Positions 8,757-17,225 of a stretch of DNA of 37,883 nt are shown piece after piece; positions within the stretch are counted from its first letter, which is position 1; the number at the start of each line of letters is the position of its first letter. The notes below the pieces were generated by a model. That model saw only the letters and a list, made by a program, of their open reading frames with translations. It was not told where the DNA came from and searched no databases. The position numbers and the translations under genes are program-made. Source of the DNA: Halohasta litorea (GTDB lineage Archaea > Halobacteriota > Halobacteria > Halobacteriales > Haloferacaceae). The stretch lies in assembly GCF_024494645.1 (NCBI RefSeq), contig NZ_JANHDJ010000013.1, positions 1 through 37,883 on the forward strand. Direction: 5' to 3'.

Positions 8757-9146
8757 ATGAAGACCACACGGCACGCAACGTACAACCTCAACTACCACAT
8801 AGTGTGGATACTGAAGTACCGTCAATCGGTACTCGTCGGTGACGTTGCAACCCGTGTACGAGACATCCTCCACGAAATAGCCGACGAGAAAGGGTTGGAG
8901 ATTATTGACCTCACCGTCCAACCCGACCACATCCACCTGTTCGTAAGTAGTCCGCCGAAACACGCCCCCTCGCTTCTCGCCAACTGGTTCAAAGGCATCT
9001 GTTCGCGGAAATATAACCACCGCTACGCCGACCACGACGGCGAGAAAATCAAGTGGGCACGCGGCTACTACGCAGGAACAGCGGGACACGTTTCGAGCGA
9101 GACTGTCGAGAAATACATCCAGCGCCACGAGGAGGACGAACAGTGA
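8757..9146 (+). CDS. tnpA: IS200/IS605 transposase TnpA (Y1 HUH)
   Basis: This 129-residue Y1 transposase cuts and rejoins single-stranded ends of the element during replication. The HUH motif is visible as PDHIHLF (His58, His60). The catalytic tyrosine is Tyr120 in VEKYIQRH. The length is normal for the family. The ORF ends in TGA overlapping the GTG of tnpB (9143-9146), so the two are translationally coupled. Confidence 0.93.
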   Translation: MKTTRHATYNLNYHIVWILKYRQSVLVGDVATRVRDILHEIADEKGLEIIDLTVQPDHIHLFVSSPPKHAPSLLANWFKGICSRKYNHRYADHDGEKIKWARGYYAGTAGHVSSETVEKYIQRHEEDEQ

Positions 9147-10378
9147 CCGAACTCACCGAGACGCTGGAACTCAAGCTTGTGGAGCCGAACGCCCACAAGC
9201 ACCGCAAACTCTGTGAGACGAAACAAGCGTACCAAGACGCGCTTGAAGCCGCGTTCAACGCCAACTGCACCACACAGTCAGCGGCCAACGACGTAGTGGT
9301 CAACTACGACCTGAGCGGCTACGCTAAGAACGCGCTCAAGAAGTACGTCCCGCAACTCTGTGGCGGAAGCTACGACGCGAAAGAGCTTCACGACGACCAC
9401 CCTGTTCGGTTCACGAACGAAGGCCCGAAGCTCGACCACAAACCACAGAACGCAATTGAGTGGTACGTCAAAATCCCGCACCACGACGACTACCACCTCT
9501 GGTTGCCCGCACGATCGAACCCCGAACAACGGGAGTGGTTGGAAGCGTTGCACGCGGGAGACGCGAAGATGGGTGAATGTCGGCTGTTCAACCGCGACGG
9601 TGAGTGGTACTTCCACATCGTCGCTACGCGAGACGTGGAGGAAGGAGAAACCAGTTCGGCGGAAACGCCGATTGGGGTAGACATCGGGGAAGCCTCTTTG
9701 TTAACGGTGTGTCACCGTGACAAGCGCGGCTCCCCGACTGCACCCAACCTCTGGAACGACGAAGGCAAGCGAGTCCGACAACTCCGTGAGACGTATTTCA
9801 CGGCGACTCGACGCCTTCAGAAACGCGGAAGTGAACGTATAGTAGAGTCCTACAGCGACGAGTTGTGGCGACACATCGACCACATCCTCCACACGGTCAC
9901 ATCGGAGGTCGTCGCCTACGCCGACCAATTCGAGAACCCCGTGCTGGTTCTGGAAGACTTGACGCATATCCGTGAGAACATGGACTACGGCGCGTTCATG
10001 AACCGCCGCCTCCACGGATGGGGATTCGCCAAGATGCACGCCCAGATTCGCTACAAAGCGGCTGAGAAAGGGATTCGTGTGGAGACAGTGAATCCCGCGT
10101 ACACCTCGAAGACGTGCCACTGTTGCGGTGAGCAGGGCTACCGTCCGAAGCAGGCGACGTTCAAGTGTTCTAACTTGGAGTGTTGGGTTTCGGAGTACCA
10201 AGCAGACGTTAACGCCGCGCTCAATATTGCAGACCGCTACCTCAGCGGAGAGAGTCACTCAAGAGAATACACGAGTGGCGATGACTCGGTTGAGGAAGGG
10301 GGACGTTTGACCGTCCTACAAGACAGCCAAGCCGATGCTGACACCCAGCAAGAGACGCTTGGAACGTATGCGTCTTGA
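9143..10378 (+). CDS. tnpB: TnpB RNA-guided nuclease (IS200/IS605)
   Basis: This 411-residue TnpB uses an RNA made from the element's right end to cut matching DNA. The GTG at 9143 is chosen as start: it overlaps the tnpA stop, and the protein then begins TELTETLELKLVEP, a usual TnpB opening. An in-frame ATG at 9053 would lie inside tnpA. The RuvC residues are intact: Asp180 (GVDIGE), Glu271 (LVLEDL) and Asp355 (QADVNAALN). A zinc ribbon sits between the last two (CHCCGEQG, then FKCSNLEC). The C-terminal tail is polar. With the structured right end the system appears functional. Confidence 0.92.
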   Translation: MTELTETLELKLVEPNAHKHRKLCETKQAYQDALEAAFNANCTTQSAANDVVVNYDLSGYAKNALKKYVPQLCGGSYDAKELHDDHPVRFTNEGPKLDHKPQNAIEWYVKIPHHDDYHLWLPARSNPEQREWLEALHAGDAKMGECRLFNRDGEWYFHIVATRDVEEGETSSAETPIGVDIGEASLLTVCHRDKRGSPTAPNLWNDEGKRVRQLRETYFTATRRLQKRGSERIVESYSDELWRHIDHILHTVTSEVVAYADQFENPVLVLEDLTHIRENMDYGAFMNRRLHGWGFAKMHAQIRYKAAEKGIRVETVNPAYTSKTCHCCGEQGYRPKQATFKCSNLECWVSEYQADVNAALNIADRYLSGESHSREYTSGDDSVEEGGRLTVLQDSQADADTQQETLGTYAS

Positions 10379-10450
10379 AACCTTAGGGCCGCGCTCGGCC
10401 TGAAATCCCATGGTGGGATTCCCACGACTTTAGGCGCGGGAGGAGGTCAA
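10330..10450 (+). ncRNA. Predicted omega RNA (TnpB guide RNA), scaffold part
   Basis: The 3' end of tnpB and the following non-coding bases form three hairpins: GGCCG-CGCT-CGGCC (10387-10400), AATCCCA-TGG-TGGGATT (10404-10420) and an imperfect one at 10421-10440. They end at the element boundary GAGGTCAA. In characterised IS200/605 elements the omega RNA covers this part, and the guide is the flanking DNA just beyond the boundary. The guide here would begin at 10451, inside the 3' end of the heme synthase gene and antisense to it. The 5' limit is approximate. Confidence 0.65.
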
Positions 10451-11860
10451 TCAGAACGCGAGTGTATCGATGATGATGGCGATCAGAAGAGTTCCGAGGT
10501 AGGCGTTTGAGGCGTGGAACGCACGGAATGCTGCAGATTCTGTCTGCTCATAATGGAGTCGGATGACTGCCCACAGAAACACAGCACCTAGGGCTACGCT
10601 GCCGAGAACATATGTTGCACCCAGTGCATCAACGACTGCAAGGACAGCCGTAGCGAGGAATGTCGCTCCAAGATACCAGAGAATATGACGGCGGGTGGCC
10701 GTCTCTCCGCGGACGACTGGTAACATAGGGAATCCTCCTCGTTCGTAGTCGTCCTTGTAAGCAAGTGCCAGGTTGTAGAAGTGTGCGGGCGTCCAAAGGA
10801 AGATGACTGTTGCGAGTGCCAACCCTCCGAATCCGATCTCTCCAGTGACGGCGACCCAGCCAATGAACGCTGGGAGTGCCCCCGCGAAGCCCCCGAGAAC
10901 AGTATTTTGGACTGTGTTCGGTTTCAGAATGAGCGTATAGACGATACTATAAAACACGATAGCTGCGAGACCGAAGGCAGCCGCGAGGAGGTTAACCCAA
11001 GCGAACAACCCAAGCGAGGCAACCGTCAGCAGACACCCGAATGCAATGGCATTACGTACGGGCACGAGGTCGGTAGCGAGCGGCCGGTCACTTGTTCGGG
11101 CCATTCGACGGTCGACATCACGCTCAAGGACGTGGTTGAACGTGCCACTAGCACCAATAGAGAGGACACCTCCACCGAGTGTCGCTAGGACGATCTCCCA
11201 GCTTACTCCTGGACCAGTGGTTCCAGCGAGCGCCATTGCTGCGAACGCGACGAGACAGAGCAACCACATTAGCCGTGGTTTCATCAATCTAATATAGGCG
11301 AAAGCAGTCATCTTTGCCCGCGTAACCGAATTGGTCGGCATCGTTACGTTACGCTCCGTTTCTGAAGGCAGTTCATGATCTGGAGACGACGTTGCTGTCG
11401 ATGGAACGTCCGATGGATCACCCGTTTCTATCTCAAGTGTCCATGCGAGCGCGGCGATGACTCCGGCGAAAATCATCATCCCCACGAGCAGGTGTATCGA
11501 AGAGAGATACGTCGACTCGCCATTCATTGCTACGACGGCACCGATCCCGGCTTGAATGACATAGAGGATTCCTGAGATAGCCAGTGCTGTACGCACTCGC
11601 TGATCAATCCTGCTGTGCCAGCTGGCGATAACGGTGACTGTACCAAGTAGTCCAACAAACATCGCTGCGAGGCGGTGTCCAACTACGAGATAGCCCGTGA
11701 CCGATGTCGGGAGGGTCCACCCGCTTCCACAGAGGGGCCAAGCATTGCATATAGTTGTATCTGTCAATGCGGTTGTCGCGCCGAGTAAGAGTAGCAAGTA
11801 TACTCCAATTGCTGTCGCTGCAAGGAGTCCAGGAAAGCGATTAGTGGACCACGATGTCAC
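10451..11860 (-). CDS. ctaB: Fused CtaA-like/heme O synthase protein
   Basis: This 469-residue membrane protein has two parts. Residues 1-150 resemble the COX15/CtaA heme A synthase fold, with four segments and a His in VVGHRLAAMFVG. Residues 185-469 are a UbiA-type protoheme IX farnesyltransferase, with the prenyl-diphosphate motif NHVLERDVDRRMARTSDRPL. It would turn heme B into heme O for a terminal oxidase. Fused proteins of this kind are known in haloarchaea. The N-terminal part is about half of full CtaA, so its own activity is uncertain. The IS200/605 right end abuts the stop codon, and the C-terminus LGTLLIAIIIDTLAF looks native. A halocyanin gene lies close by. Confidence 0.9.
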   Translation of the reverse strand: MTSWSTNRFPGLLAATAIGVYLLLLLGATTALTDTTICNAWPLCGSGWTLPTSVTGYLVVGHRLAAMFVGLLGTVTVIASWHSRIDQRVRTALAISGILYVIQAGIGAVVAMNGESTYLSSIHLLVGMMIFAGVIAALAWTLEIETGDPSDVPSTATSSPDHELPSETERNVTMPTNSVTRAKMTAFAYIRLMKPRLMWLLCLVAFAAMALAGTTGPGVSWEIVLATLGGGVLSIGASGTFNHVLERDVDRRMARTSDRPLATDLVPVRNAIAFGCLLTVASLGLFAWVNLLAAAFGLAAIVFYSIVYTLILKPNTVQNTVLGGFAGALPAFIGWVAVTGEIGFGGLALATVIFLWTPAHFYNLALAYKDDYERGGFPMLPVVRGETATRRHILWYLGATFLATAVLAVVDALGATYVLGSVALGAVFLWAVIRLHYEQTESAAFRAFHASNAYLGTLLIAIIIDTLAF

Positions 11861-11922
11861 TACCTACAAATTCGGTCGACAAACACTTAATCCCGACGCC
11901 CTCGTTGAAGAGAAATTCACAG

Positions 11923-12303
11923 TTACCCGTGATTATCATCAGTATCGACTGACGATTCAAACACCGACACTGATGGGGACCGTCGACCGAATCGCCAGTC
12001 GAACAACAGTAAAGCAATGCCAAGCACTGAAAGGGCTAGGAATGTCAACTCGATATTCGCAGCACGGAACGACTCCTGATCAAGCGTATTGTGAAAGAAG
12101 AAGAGATCAGCAACTGAACTGTGGTGAACATCGCTAACCAGTTCTCCAAAGCTCCCATCAAAGATTTTCTCAGCATCAGGTAGCAGTGCCCAGATCCCAC
12201 CGAAATACGCTCCTGTAAGACGGAAGCGAGTGACTGACAGTAGCCACAGGACCGCCAGAATACTCACAAATCCTACAATAAAATGGACGATGGCGAATGA
12301 CAT
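11923..12303 (-). CDS. Small membrane protein, unknown function
   Basis: This 126-residue protein has three hydrophobic segments (about 5-24, 30-42 and 84-102). It has a polar loop with GIWALLPDAEKIF and a His-rich piece, SDVHHSSVADLFFFH. The C-terminus is polar and acidic. The Pro-Asp and His-His pattern faintly recalls membrane-bound metal-dependent hydrolases of the YdjM type, but the protein is too short to claim this. It lies 62 bp upstream of the heme synthase gene on the same strand and may share its transcript. I do not recognise the family. Confidence 0.7.
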   Translation of the reverse strand: MSFAIVHFIVGFVSILAVLWLLSVTRFRLTGAYFGGIWALLPDAEKIFDGSFGELVSDVHHSSVADLFFFHNTLDQESFRAANIELTFLALSVLGIALLLFDWRFGRRSPSVSVFESSVDTDDNHG

Positions 12304-12572
12304 GTAGTGTTGTCGACAGCGCAGAGACGCTTGGTTAGGACCTTCTTATATCAAATAAGGATACATTACTTTGACAATCTTCGTGTATGTGCAGTTCCTG
12401 TTTGTAAATGAACCACGTGACGTGAGCAATATATAGATGAATCCGAAGAATACTGTGACCAAACAATTCATTGAATAGAACTCAGTACAGGAATTTTTTG
12501 AGACGTAAGGCGGTATCCTACACACTGAGAATCCGCGTTTCCCCCTTATACTGTGGTGGCTGATGTGTCGAC
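12304..12572. promoter_or_regulatory. Divergent AT-rich promoter region, with TATA box for halocyanin
   Basis: This is a gap between divergent genes with no convincing ORF. TTATAC at 12546-12551 lies about 24 bp before the halocyanin ATG (12573), so that transcript would be leaderless or nearly so. For the leftward gene a TATA-like GATATAAG (minus strand, near 12346) is a candidate. The rest is AT-rich with no clear repeat. Confidence 0.45.
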
Positions 12573-13118
12573 ATGGAGCGTCGACAGCTCATCAAGACTG
12601 CTGGAATCATTTCGACAGGTGGCGTAACCAGTCTCGCAGGCTGTACGAGTTCGGAGAACGGAAACGGTGATTCTGAATCGACAGGAACCGATAACTCAGG
12701 AGACTCAAATACGGTCTTGATGGTTACCGAAGGTAGCGAGTATTATTTCGATCCAATTGGGCTGTTCGTCGAGGCTGGCGAGACGGTTACGTTCGAAATT
12801 GAAAGTGGGAGTCACTCGGCGACTGCCTATAGTGAAGACACGAGTTCAGCCTCAGTAACTCGCATTCCAGATGGAGCAGCAGCGTTCAATAGCGAAATTT
12901 TGAGCGAACAGGGTGCGACCTATGAACACACGTTCGAAACTACGGGAACGTATGACTACTTCTGTCTCCCACACAAGACCTTGGGTATGGTCGGCCGAAT
13001 CGTCGTCGGTGAACCTGGCGGTCCTGCTGAAGGAAGTATGCCACCAGACGGACCCGTTCCTGAGAGTCAGACCATCGTCGACCAAGGGAGCGTCTCCTAC
13101 AGCGATTTTTCCGGGTAG
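12573..13118 (+). CDS. Halocyanin-like blue copper lipoprotein
   Basis: This 181-residue exported electron carrier has the leader MERRQLIKTAG followed by the lipobox LAGC, so it is a Tat-type lipoprotein. A Gly/Ser/Asp-rich linker (about 26-48) precedes the plastocyanin/azurin domain. The type 1 copper ligands are all visible: His81 (GSHSATAY), Cys131, His134 and Met139 (FCLPHKTLGM). A short acidic and Pro-rich C-terminal tail follows. It probably shuttles electrons between the quinol-oxidising side and a terminal oxidase, which fits the nearby heme synthase and Rieske genes. Confidence 0.93.
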   Translation: MERRQLIKTAGIISTGGVTSLAGCTSSENGNGDSESTGTDNSGDSNTVLMVTEGSEYYFDPIGLFVEAGETVTFEIESGSHSATAYSEDTSSASVTRIPDGAAAFNSEILSEQGATYEHTFETTGTYDYFCLPHKTLGMVGRIVVGEPGGPAEGSMPPDGPVPESQTIVDQGSVSYSDFSG

Positions 13119-13277
13119 GAGGATATCCAATCGTACCGTCTCTTTATTGCTTCACTAACAAAACGCCGGATCGGAATCCCAATCTGTGAGATTCCGCCAT
13201 TTGTTCATTGGAGACCCATACCATGATAGTGGCATGATGGCACATGAGCTGTTGGCTGAGATCTACAGTACACCCTC

Positions 13278-14240
13278 ATGACTAACCCTAAACAAGCCCG
13301 TGAACGGACTTCAGAAAGACAGACAACTAATCAAGAGTCCGTAGAGGGTGATATCTGTCCTGAGTGTCAGGGACAAATCACTCAAGATAGCGACCGTAGT
13401 GAGACGACCTGTGAGAGCTGTGGATTAGTCTTCGAGGAGAATCCAGTCGACCGTGGGCCGGAATGGCGAGCCTTCACCGCAGAGGAACGGGATCAAAAGA
13501 GCCGTGTCGGTGCTCCGACGACACAACTGAAGCACGACAAAGGATTGAGTACGACCATCGGCTGGCAAGACAAGGACGCCTACGGCCAATCGATCTCCGC
13601 TCGGAAACGCTCACAATTACAGCGTCTTCGAACCTGGGACGAGCGCTTCCGAGCAAAGGACGCACAGGAACGAAATCTCAAGCAGGCACTTGGTGAAGTC
13701 AACCGAATGGCGTCGGCTCTCGGTCTTCCTAAACCGGTTCATGAAACGGCTGGCGTTCTCTATCGGCGTGCGGTAGAAGAGAATCTACTACCCGGTCGTT
13801 CGATAGAAGGGATGTCGACTGCCTCACTGTATGCAGCTGCTCGACAGCACGGAATACCACGCCGAATAATCGAGTTCGCCGAGGTCAGCCATGTTACAGA
13901 AATTCGAATCCAGCGAGCATATCGTTATCTTTCGCGTGAACTCAACTTAGAAATTGAGCCAGAAGATCCGAAACGATATCTCCCACAGTTTGCTTCATCA
14001 CTGGAAGTAAGCGATGAAGCAGAACAGCTCTCTCGTGAGCTACTTGAAGTGGCAACAGATAACGCAGTACATAGTGGAAAGAGCCCAGCAGGGTTGGCGG
14101 CTGCCGCACTCTATGCTGCGACTACCCTCACGAACGAAAAACTGACACAGAAGACAGTGAGTAATGTGGCATATGTGAGTAGGGTCACGATTCGAAAACG
14201 ATACCAAGAGCTTCTCGAGGTGTACTCAGACCATGACTGA
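13278..14240 (+). CDS. tfb: Transcription initiation factor TFB (TFIIB family)
   Basis: This 320-residue general transcription factor recruits RNA polymerase to TBP-bound promoters. It has the N-terminal zinc ribbon (CPECQG, then CESCG), a B-reader-like segment including GPEWRAFTAEE, and two cyclin folds (about 120-210 and 215-315). The first holds VHETAGVLYRRAVEENLLPG and the second SPAGLAAAALYAATTL. Haloarchaea usually carry several TFBs, and accessory copies can serve subsets of promoters. Here the gene lies just left of the mercury module. The N-terminus is about 20 residues longer than the minimal form, polar and probably disordered. Confidence 0.95.
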   Translation: MTNPKQARERTSERQTTNQESVEGDICPECQGQITQDSDRSETTCESCGLVFEENPVDRGPEWRAFTAEERDQKSRVGAPTTQLKHDKGLSTTIGWQDKDAYGQSISARKRSQLQRLRTWDERFRAKDAQERNLKQALGEVNRMASALGLPKPVHETAGVLYRRAVEENLLPGRSIEGMSTASLYAAARQHGIPRRIIEFAEVSHVTEIRIQRAYRYLSRELNLEIEPEDPKRYLPQFASSLEVSDEAEQLSRELLEVATDNAVHSGKSPAGLAAAALYAATTLTNEKLTQKTVSNVAYVSRVTIRKRYQELLEVYSDHD

Positions 14241-14335
14241 TATATTTCTCACGCAACTCACAATCACTTGGCCCTGTTGAAGTCCTCTTATTTCTAGATA
14301 CCCAATCATGTGAATCTACTGAACACTACACGTGC

Positions 14336-14698
14336 TTATTGAACGATAGTGTCAGATCGAGTAGCCGCCCACTCAAGCAGCGGTTCGAGTCGCTCTCTAA
14401 CCGCATACCCTTCCTCAGTAAGCGCATATTCGACTCGAGGCGGAATTTCGTCGTACTGTGTTCGTGTCACTATTCCGGCGTTTTCAAACTCGCTGAGTCG
14501 TTTTGAAATCGTCGATGTACTTGCTTTCGAAAGGTGTGCTTCAATCTCAGCAAACCGCATCGATTCATGCGCACCGATGATGCTGATGAGCTGCATTGCG
14601 TACTTCCGGCTCAACGTATTGATGATCCCAGTCAGCGGACAATAACACGTTCCGTCAACATCACACGTTGGCGACGACTGTGAGGTAGAATCTGCCAT
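14336..14698 (-). CDS. HxlR-type winged-helix regulator with N-terminal cysteines, likely mer regulator
   Basis: This 120-residue HxlR/ArsR-like DNA-binding protein has a recognition region in FAEIEAHLSKASTSTISKRL, a wing, and the family ending VEYALTEEGYAV. Unusually, Cys12, Cys18 and Cys20 lie in a short N-terminal arm (TCDVDGTCYCPLTG). Most HxlR proteins have one Cys near this place, and three suggest a thiol site for Hg2+ or another soft metal. It is divergent from merA with 74 bp between the starts, and an inverted repeat lies in between. A role as the mercury sensor that represses merA follows from context and is not shown directly. Confidence 0.85.
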   Translation of the reverse strand: MADSTSQSSPTCDVDGTCYCPLTGIINTLSRKYAMQLISIIGAHESMRFAEIEAHLSKASTSTISKRLSEFENAGIVTRTQYDEIPPRVEYALTEEGYAVRERLEPLLEWAATRSDTIVQ

Positions 14699-14740
14699 TG
14701 CTTTGTGGCCTCGAACTTACTCTATTGCTTTGGACTCCAC

Positions 14741-14770
14741 AGTATAAACACTTCACTCTCCAAAGTGTTT
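14741..14770. promoter_or_regulatory. merA/regulator divergent promoter with operator-like inverted repeat
   Basis: AGTATAAAC (14741-14749) serves as a TATA-like box; on the other strand it reads GTTTATACT. The arms AAACACTT (14746-14753) and AAGTGTTT (14763-14770) form a perfect 8-bp inverted repeat with a 9-bp spacer, ending two bases before the merA ATG. The merA transcript would be nearly leaderless. A protein bound to the repeat would block both promoters, so this is the likely operator for the HxlR-type regulator. Confidence 0.65.
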
Positions 14771-14772
14771 CT

Positions 14773-16230
14773 ATGCCTCAACAGCAGTCATATGATCTCG
14801 TGAGTCTCGGCGGGGGAGCGGCTGCCTTCGCTGCCATTACTGAAGCCAATTCCCGCGAACTCTCAACTGCACTGGTCAACACCGGGCTCCCGCTCGGCGG
14901 AACGTGTGTCAACGTCGGCTGTGTCCCGAGCAAACACTTGCTTGCGATGGCTGAGACTGCTTCCGAACCAGCACACAACCCCTTCGATGCCGTCAAGTAC
15001 AGCGACGACGAACCATCGGTAGATTGGGCGGCTGCACTCGACGAGAAAAATTGGCTTGTCGAAAAGCTCCGTCACGAGAACTACGTCGACATCGCTGACC
15101 ACTTCGAGACCGACATCTACGAGGGATACGGCCAATTCGTCGATGACACGACGATTGAAGTCGTCGAAGGCATGGACAAAGGAGCTCGTATCACCGGCGA
15201 GAAAGTACTTATTGCAACGGGGAGCTCCCCGTGGACCGCACCGATCGACGGACTTGCGGACATCAATTACGAGACGAGTGAGACGATACTCGAACGCCGC
15301 GTACTCCCCGAGAGTATCGTTCTCATCGGTGGAGGATACATCGCTCTGGAATGGGGGCAGATTCTTCACCGGGTCGGCGTCGATATTACAATCTTGCAAC
15401 GGTCGGATCGCGTTCTGTCCGGGATGGAAGGCCAACTCGGTCGGGAAATCCAGCGACGTTTCCGTGATGAAGGAATCGAGATTATCACCGGAATCGACTT
15501 TGACCGTGTCCGATCTGTCCACGCGAATGACGATGGTTCACTCAATGAAACTAGGGTCGTTGTCGAAACTATGGTCGATGGTGAGAGTCGACAATTCGCC
15601 GCAGAAGAGCTGTTCGTTGCAACCGGCGTCAAGCCCAACAGCGAACATATCGGCCTCGATACGGTTGGCATCGAAACGAACGACCGTGGTGCAGTGGTGG
15701 TTGATAAACACTTCCAGACGGAGAATCCGGATGTGTACGCAGCGGGTGATGTTATCGGTGAACCCGAGTTAGAAACAGTCGCTGCAAAGGAAGGCAATCA
15801 CGCAGTAAAAAATGCCTTTGGAAATGAAGAGAAGACGATCAATTACAACGCCGTTCCCGCAGTCGTTTTCACGAGTCCTGAGGTTGCCGCGGTCGGCACA
15901 ACTGAAGTCGAATACATGGACAACCATGGGACATGTACGTGTCGGACGGTACAGATGGCCGATGTGCCGAAAGCCAAAGCCGTGAAGGACACGCGGGGGC
16001 TGCTCCAAGTCGTCAAGCACCACGAGACCGATGAGATCGTCGGGGTACACATGGTCGGGCCACGTGCTGCAGATATGATACCGGAAGCAACGCTTGCGGT
16101 GAAATTCGGCCTGACAGTTGACGATATTATCGATACGATTCACCCGTTCCCGACCTTCAGTGAAGCATTAAAACACGCCTGTCAGGCTTTCCGCCGAGAT
16201 ACGTCCACGATGAGCTGTTGCGTTGAGTAA
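14773..16230 (+). CDS. merA: Mercuric reductase MerA
   Basis: This 485-residue flavoprotein reduces Hg2+ to volatile Hg0 with NADPH in the cytosol. It has the FAD-binding GGGAAAF, the redox-active disulfide GGTCVNVGCVPSK (Cys45, Cys50), a second dinucleotide fold GGGYIALEWGQ, and AAGDVIGEPELETVAAKEG. The C-terminus carries the vicinal cysteine pair SCCVE (Cys482, Cys483) that hands mercury to the active site in this family and separates MerA from lipoamide dehydrogenase. There is no N-terminal MerP-like domain. The ATG at 14773 is chosen because the family start follows directly and the operator lies just upstream; an ATG at 14698 would read through the promoter. Confidence 0.95.
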   Translation: MPQQQSYDLVSLGGGAAAFAAITEANSRELSTALVNTGLPLGGTCVNVGCVPSKHLLAMAETASEPAHNPFDAVKYSDDEPSVDWAAALDEKNWLVEKLRHENYVDIADHFETDIYEGYGQFVDDTTIEVVEGMDKGARITGEKVLIATGSSPWTAPIDGLADINYETSETILERRVLPESIVLIGGGYIALEWGQILHRVGVDITILQRSDRVLSGMEGQLGREIQRRFRDEGIEIITGIDFDRVRSVHANDDGSLNETRVVVETMVDGESRQFAAEELFVATGVKPNSEHIGLDTVGIETNDRGAVVVDKHFQTENPDVYAAGDVIGEPELETVAAKEGNHAVKNAFGNEEKTINYNAVPAVVFTSPEVAAVGTTEVEYMDNHGTCTCRTVQMADVPKAKAVKDTRGLLQVVKHHETDEIVGVHMVGPRAADMIPEATLAVKFGLTVDDIIDTIHPFPTFSEALKHACQAFRRDTSTMSCCVE

Positions 16231-16442
16231 ACGACCTGTACTGATCATGTCCGATTGAATCTCGGGTATTCTTAATTGAATTCTCACAAACAGTGTCACT
16301 ATGTTGGCTTACTTGGTCCAATTCTGTCGAGATGTTGGATGCATTACTGAACTGGCTAAATCGAGTTTCCAATGTATGCAGTCACGGGGTCAGGCAACCG
16401 ATAATCGTACGCCATATCCCGTCGCGTACGTATGATCTGCTA

Positions 16443-16820
16443 ATGGGAGACGATTCAGTGCCGTCAGGGGACACTCCGGAGTTACAAGATGTCCTTGATG
16501 CACTGACAGATCCCGACTGTCGGGCCATTCTCCGTCAAACGGCTGAACCCATGACTGCAAACGAACTCACAGACACTTGTGACATCTCCAGATCGACGCT
16601 GTATCGGAAGCTGGATCTTCTCAGCTCAGCATCACTCGTTCGTGAACAGGATTCGATTAATCCTGGAGGAGGCCGCACCACTAGATATGAGCGGAATTTC
16701 GAAGATGTGGTAATCTCGATGAACGAGGACAATGCATTTTCGGTCGACGTCGAACGACCGCACCAAACTGCTGATGAACGACTTTCAGATATCTGGTCGA
16801 CGATGGGAGACGAAATATGA
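16443..16820 (+). CDS. Winged-helix (ArsR-like) transcription regulator
   Basis: This 125-residue DNA-binding protein starts at the ATG at 16443 (MGDDSVPSGD). The in-frame extension back to 16293 has a Trp/Cys-rich sequence unlike a haloarchaeal regulator. The core is LQDVLDALTDPDCRAILRQT, a usual opening for haloarchaeal ArsR-like proteins, then an HTH in TANELTDTCDISRSTLYRKL and a wing with GGGRTTRY. The last 30 residues are acidic. The stop overlaps the next start by four bases (ATGA), which ties it to the DUF7521-like membrane protein. This regulator plus small membrane protein pair recurs in haloarchaea. Confidence 0.88.
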   Translation: MGDDSVPSGDTPELQDVLDALTDPDCRAILRQTAEPMTANELTDTCDISRSTLYRKLDLLSSASLVREQDSINPGGGRTTRYERNFEDVVISMNEDNAFSVDVERPHQTADERLSDIWSTMGDEI

Positions 16821-17101
16821 ACGGAATAATCATGGCTATCGCCGCAGTCAAGGCAGTCATTCTCATTTTAGGCAGTGGAATCACCTACATTGCCTTCAAA
16901 GCATATCGACGGTCGAATGATCCCTCGATCGGTGTTCTCGGTATCGGATTTGGAGTAATTACGGTCGGTGCCTTCCTCTCAGGTGTGGCTAATCAATTCT
17001 ATTCCGTTACGCTCGAAACCGGTGTTCTGTTTAATAGCGTCTTCGTCGCAATTGGATTAGCGGTTATTCTGTATTCTCTCTATATGCAGCGACATTCATA
17101 G
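16817..17101 (+). CDS. DUF7521-like small membrane protein
   Basis: This 94-residue protein has three hydrophobic segments (about 5-27, 36-60 and 68-88) separated by short polar turns (AYRRSNDPS and SVTLETG). It is coupled to the preceding ArsR-like gene by an ATGA overlap. The pair is a recurrent haloarchaeal unit in which the membrane protein may signal to, or hold, the regulator. That idea is inference. The family name is from memory. Confidence 0.8.
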   Translation: MNGIIMAIAAVKAVILILGSGITYIAFKAYRRSNDPSIGVLGIGFGVITVGAFLSGVANQFYSVTLETGVLFNSVFVAIGLAVILYSLYMQRHS

Positions 17102-17225
17102 GCCTAGCTGTTGTTATTGTAATTATACAGATCTATGAATCGGGTTTTGCTGTCAGACCGATACTCATCACCGTGATACTGACAGACTCGTCAGGTACAA
17201 GGGCCCCGCTAGCCAAAATTTTGCA

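Larger units (their letters stand above)
8633..10450 (+). mobile_element. IS200/IS605-family element with tnpA and tnpB
   Basis: This is a complete-looking single-strand transposon. The left end has a hairpin at 8633-8654 (ACCCGCG, 8-base loop, CGCGGGT); the true left boundary may lie up to about 20 bp further left. The right end carries several hairpins (10387-10440) and stops at GGGAGGAGGTCAA (10438-10450). As usual for the family there is no long inverted repeat, and no target duplication is claimed. Both genes are open and keep their catalytic residues. It lies between the P19-like gene and the 3' end of the heme synthase gene, whose stop codon starts at the next base (10451-10453). Confidence 0.9.

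Noticed and set aside
13234-13280. 15-codon frame ending on the TFB start (ATGA overlap)
   Set aside because: Could be a leader peptide, but its length and lack of a ribosome site give no support.
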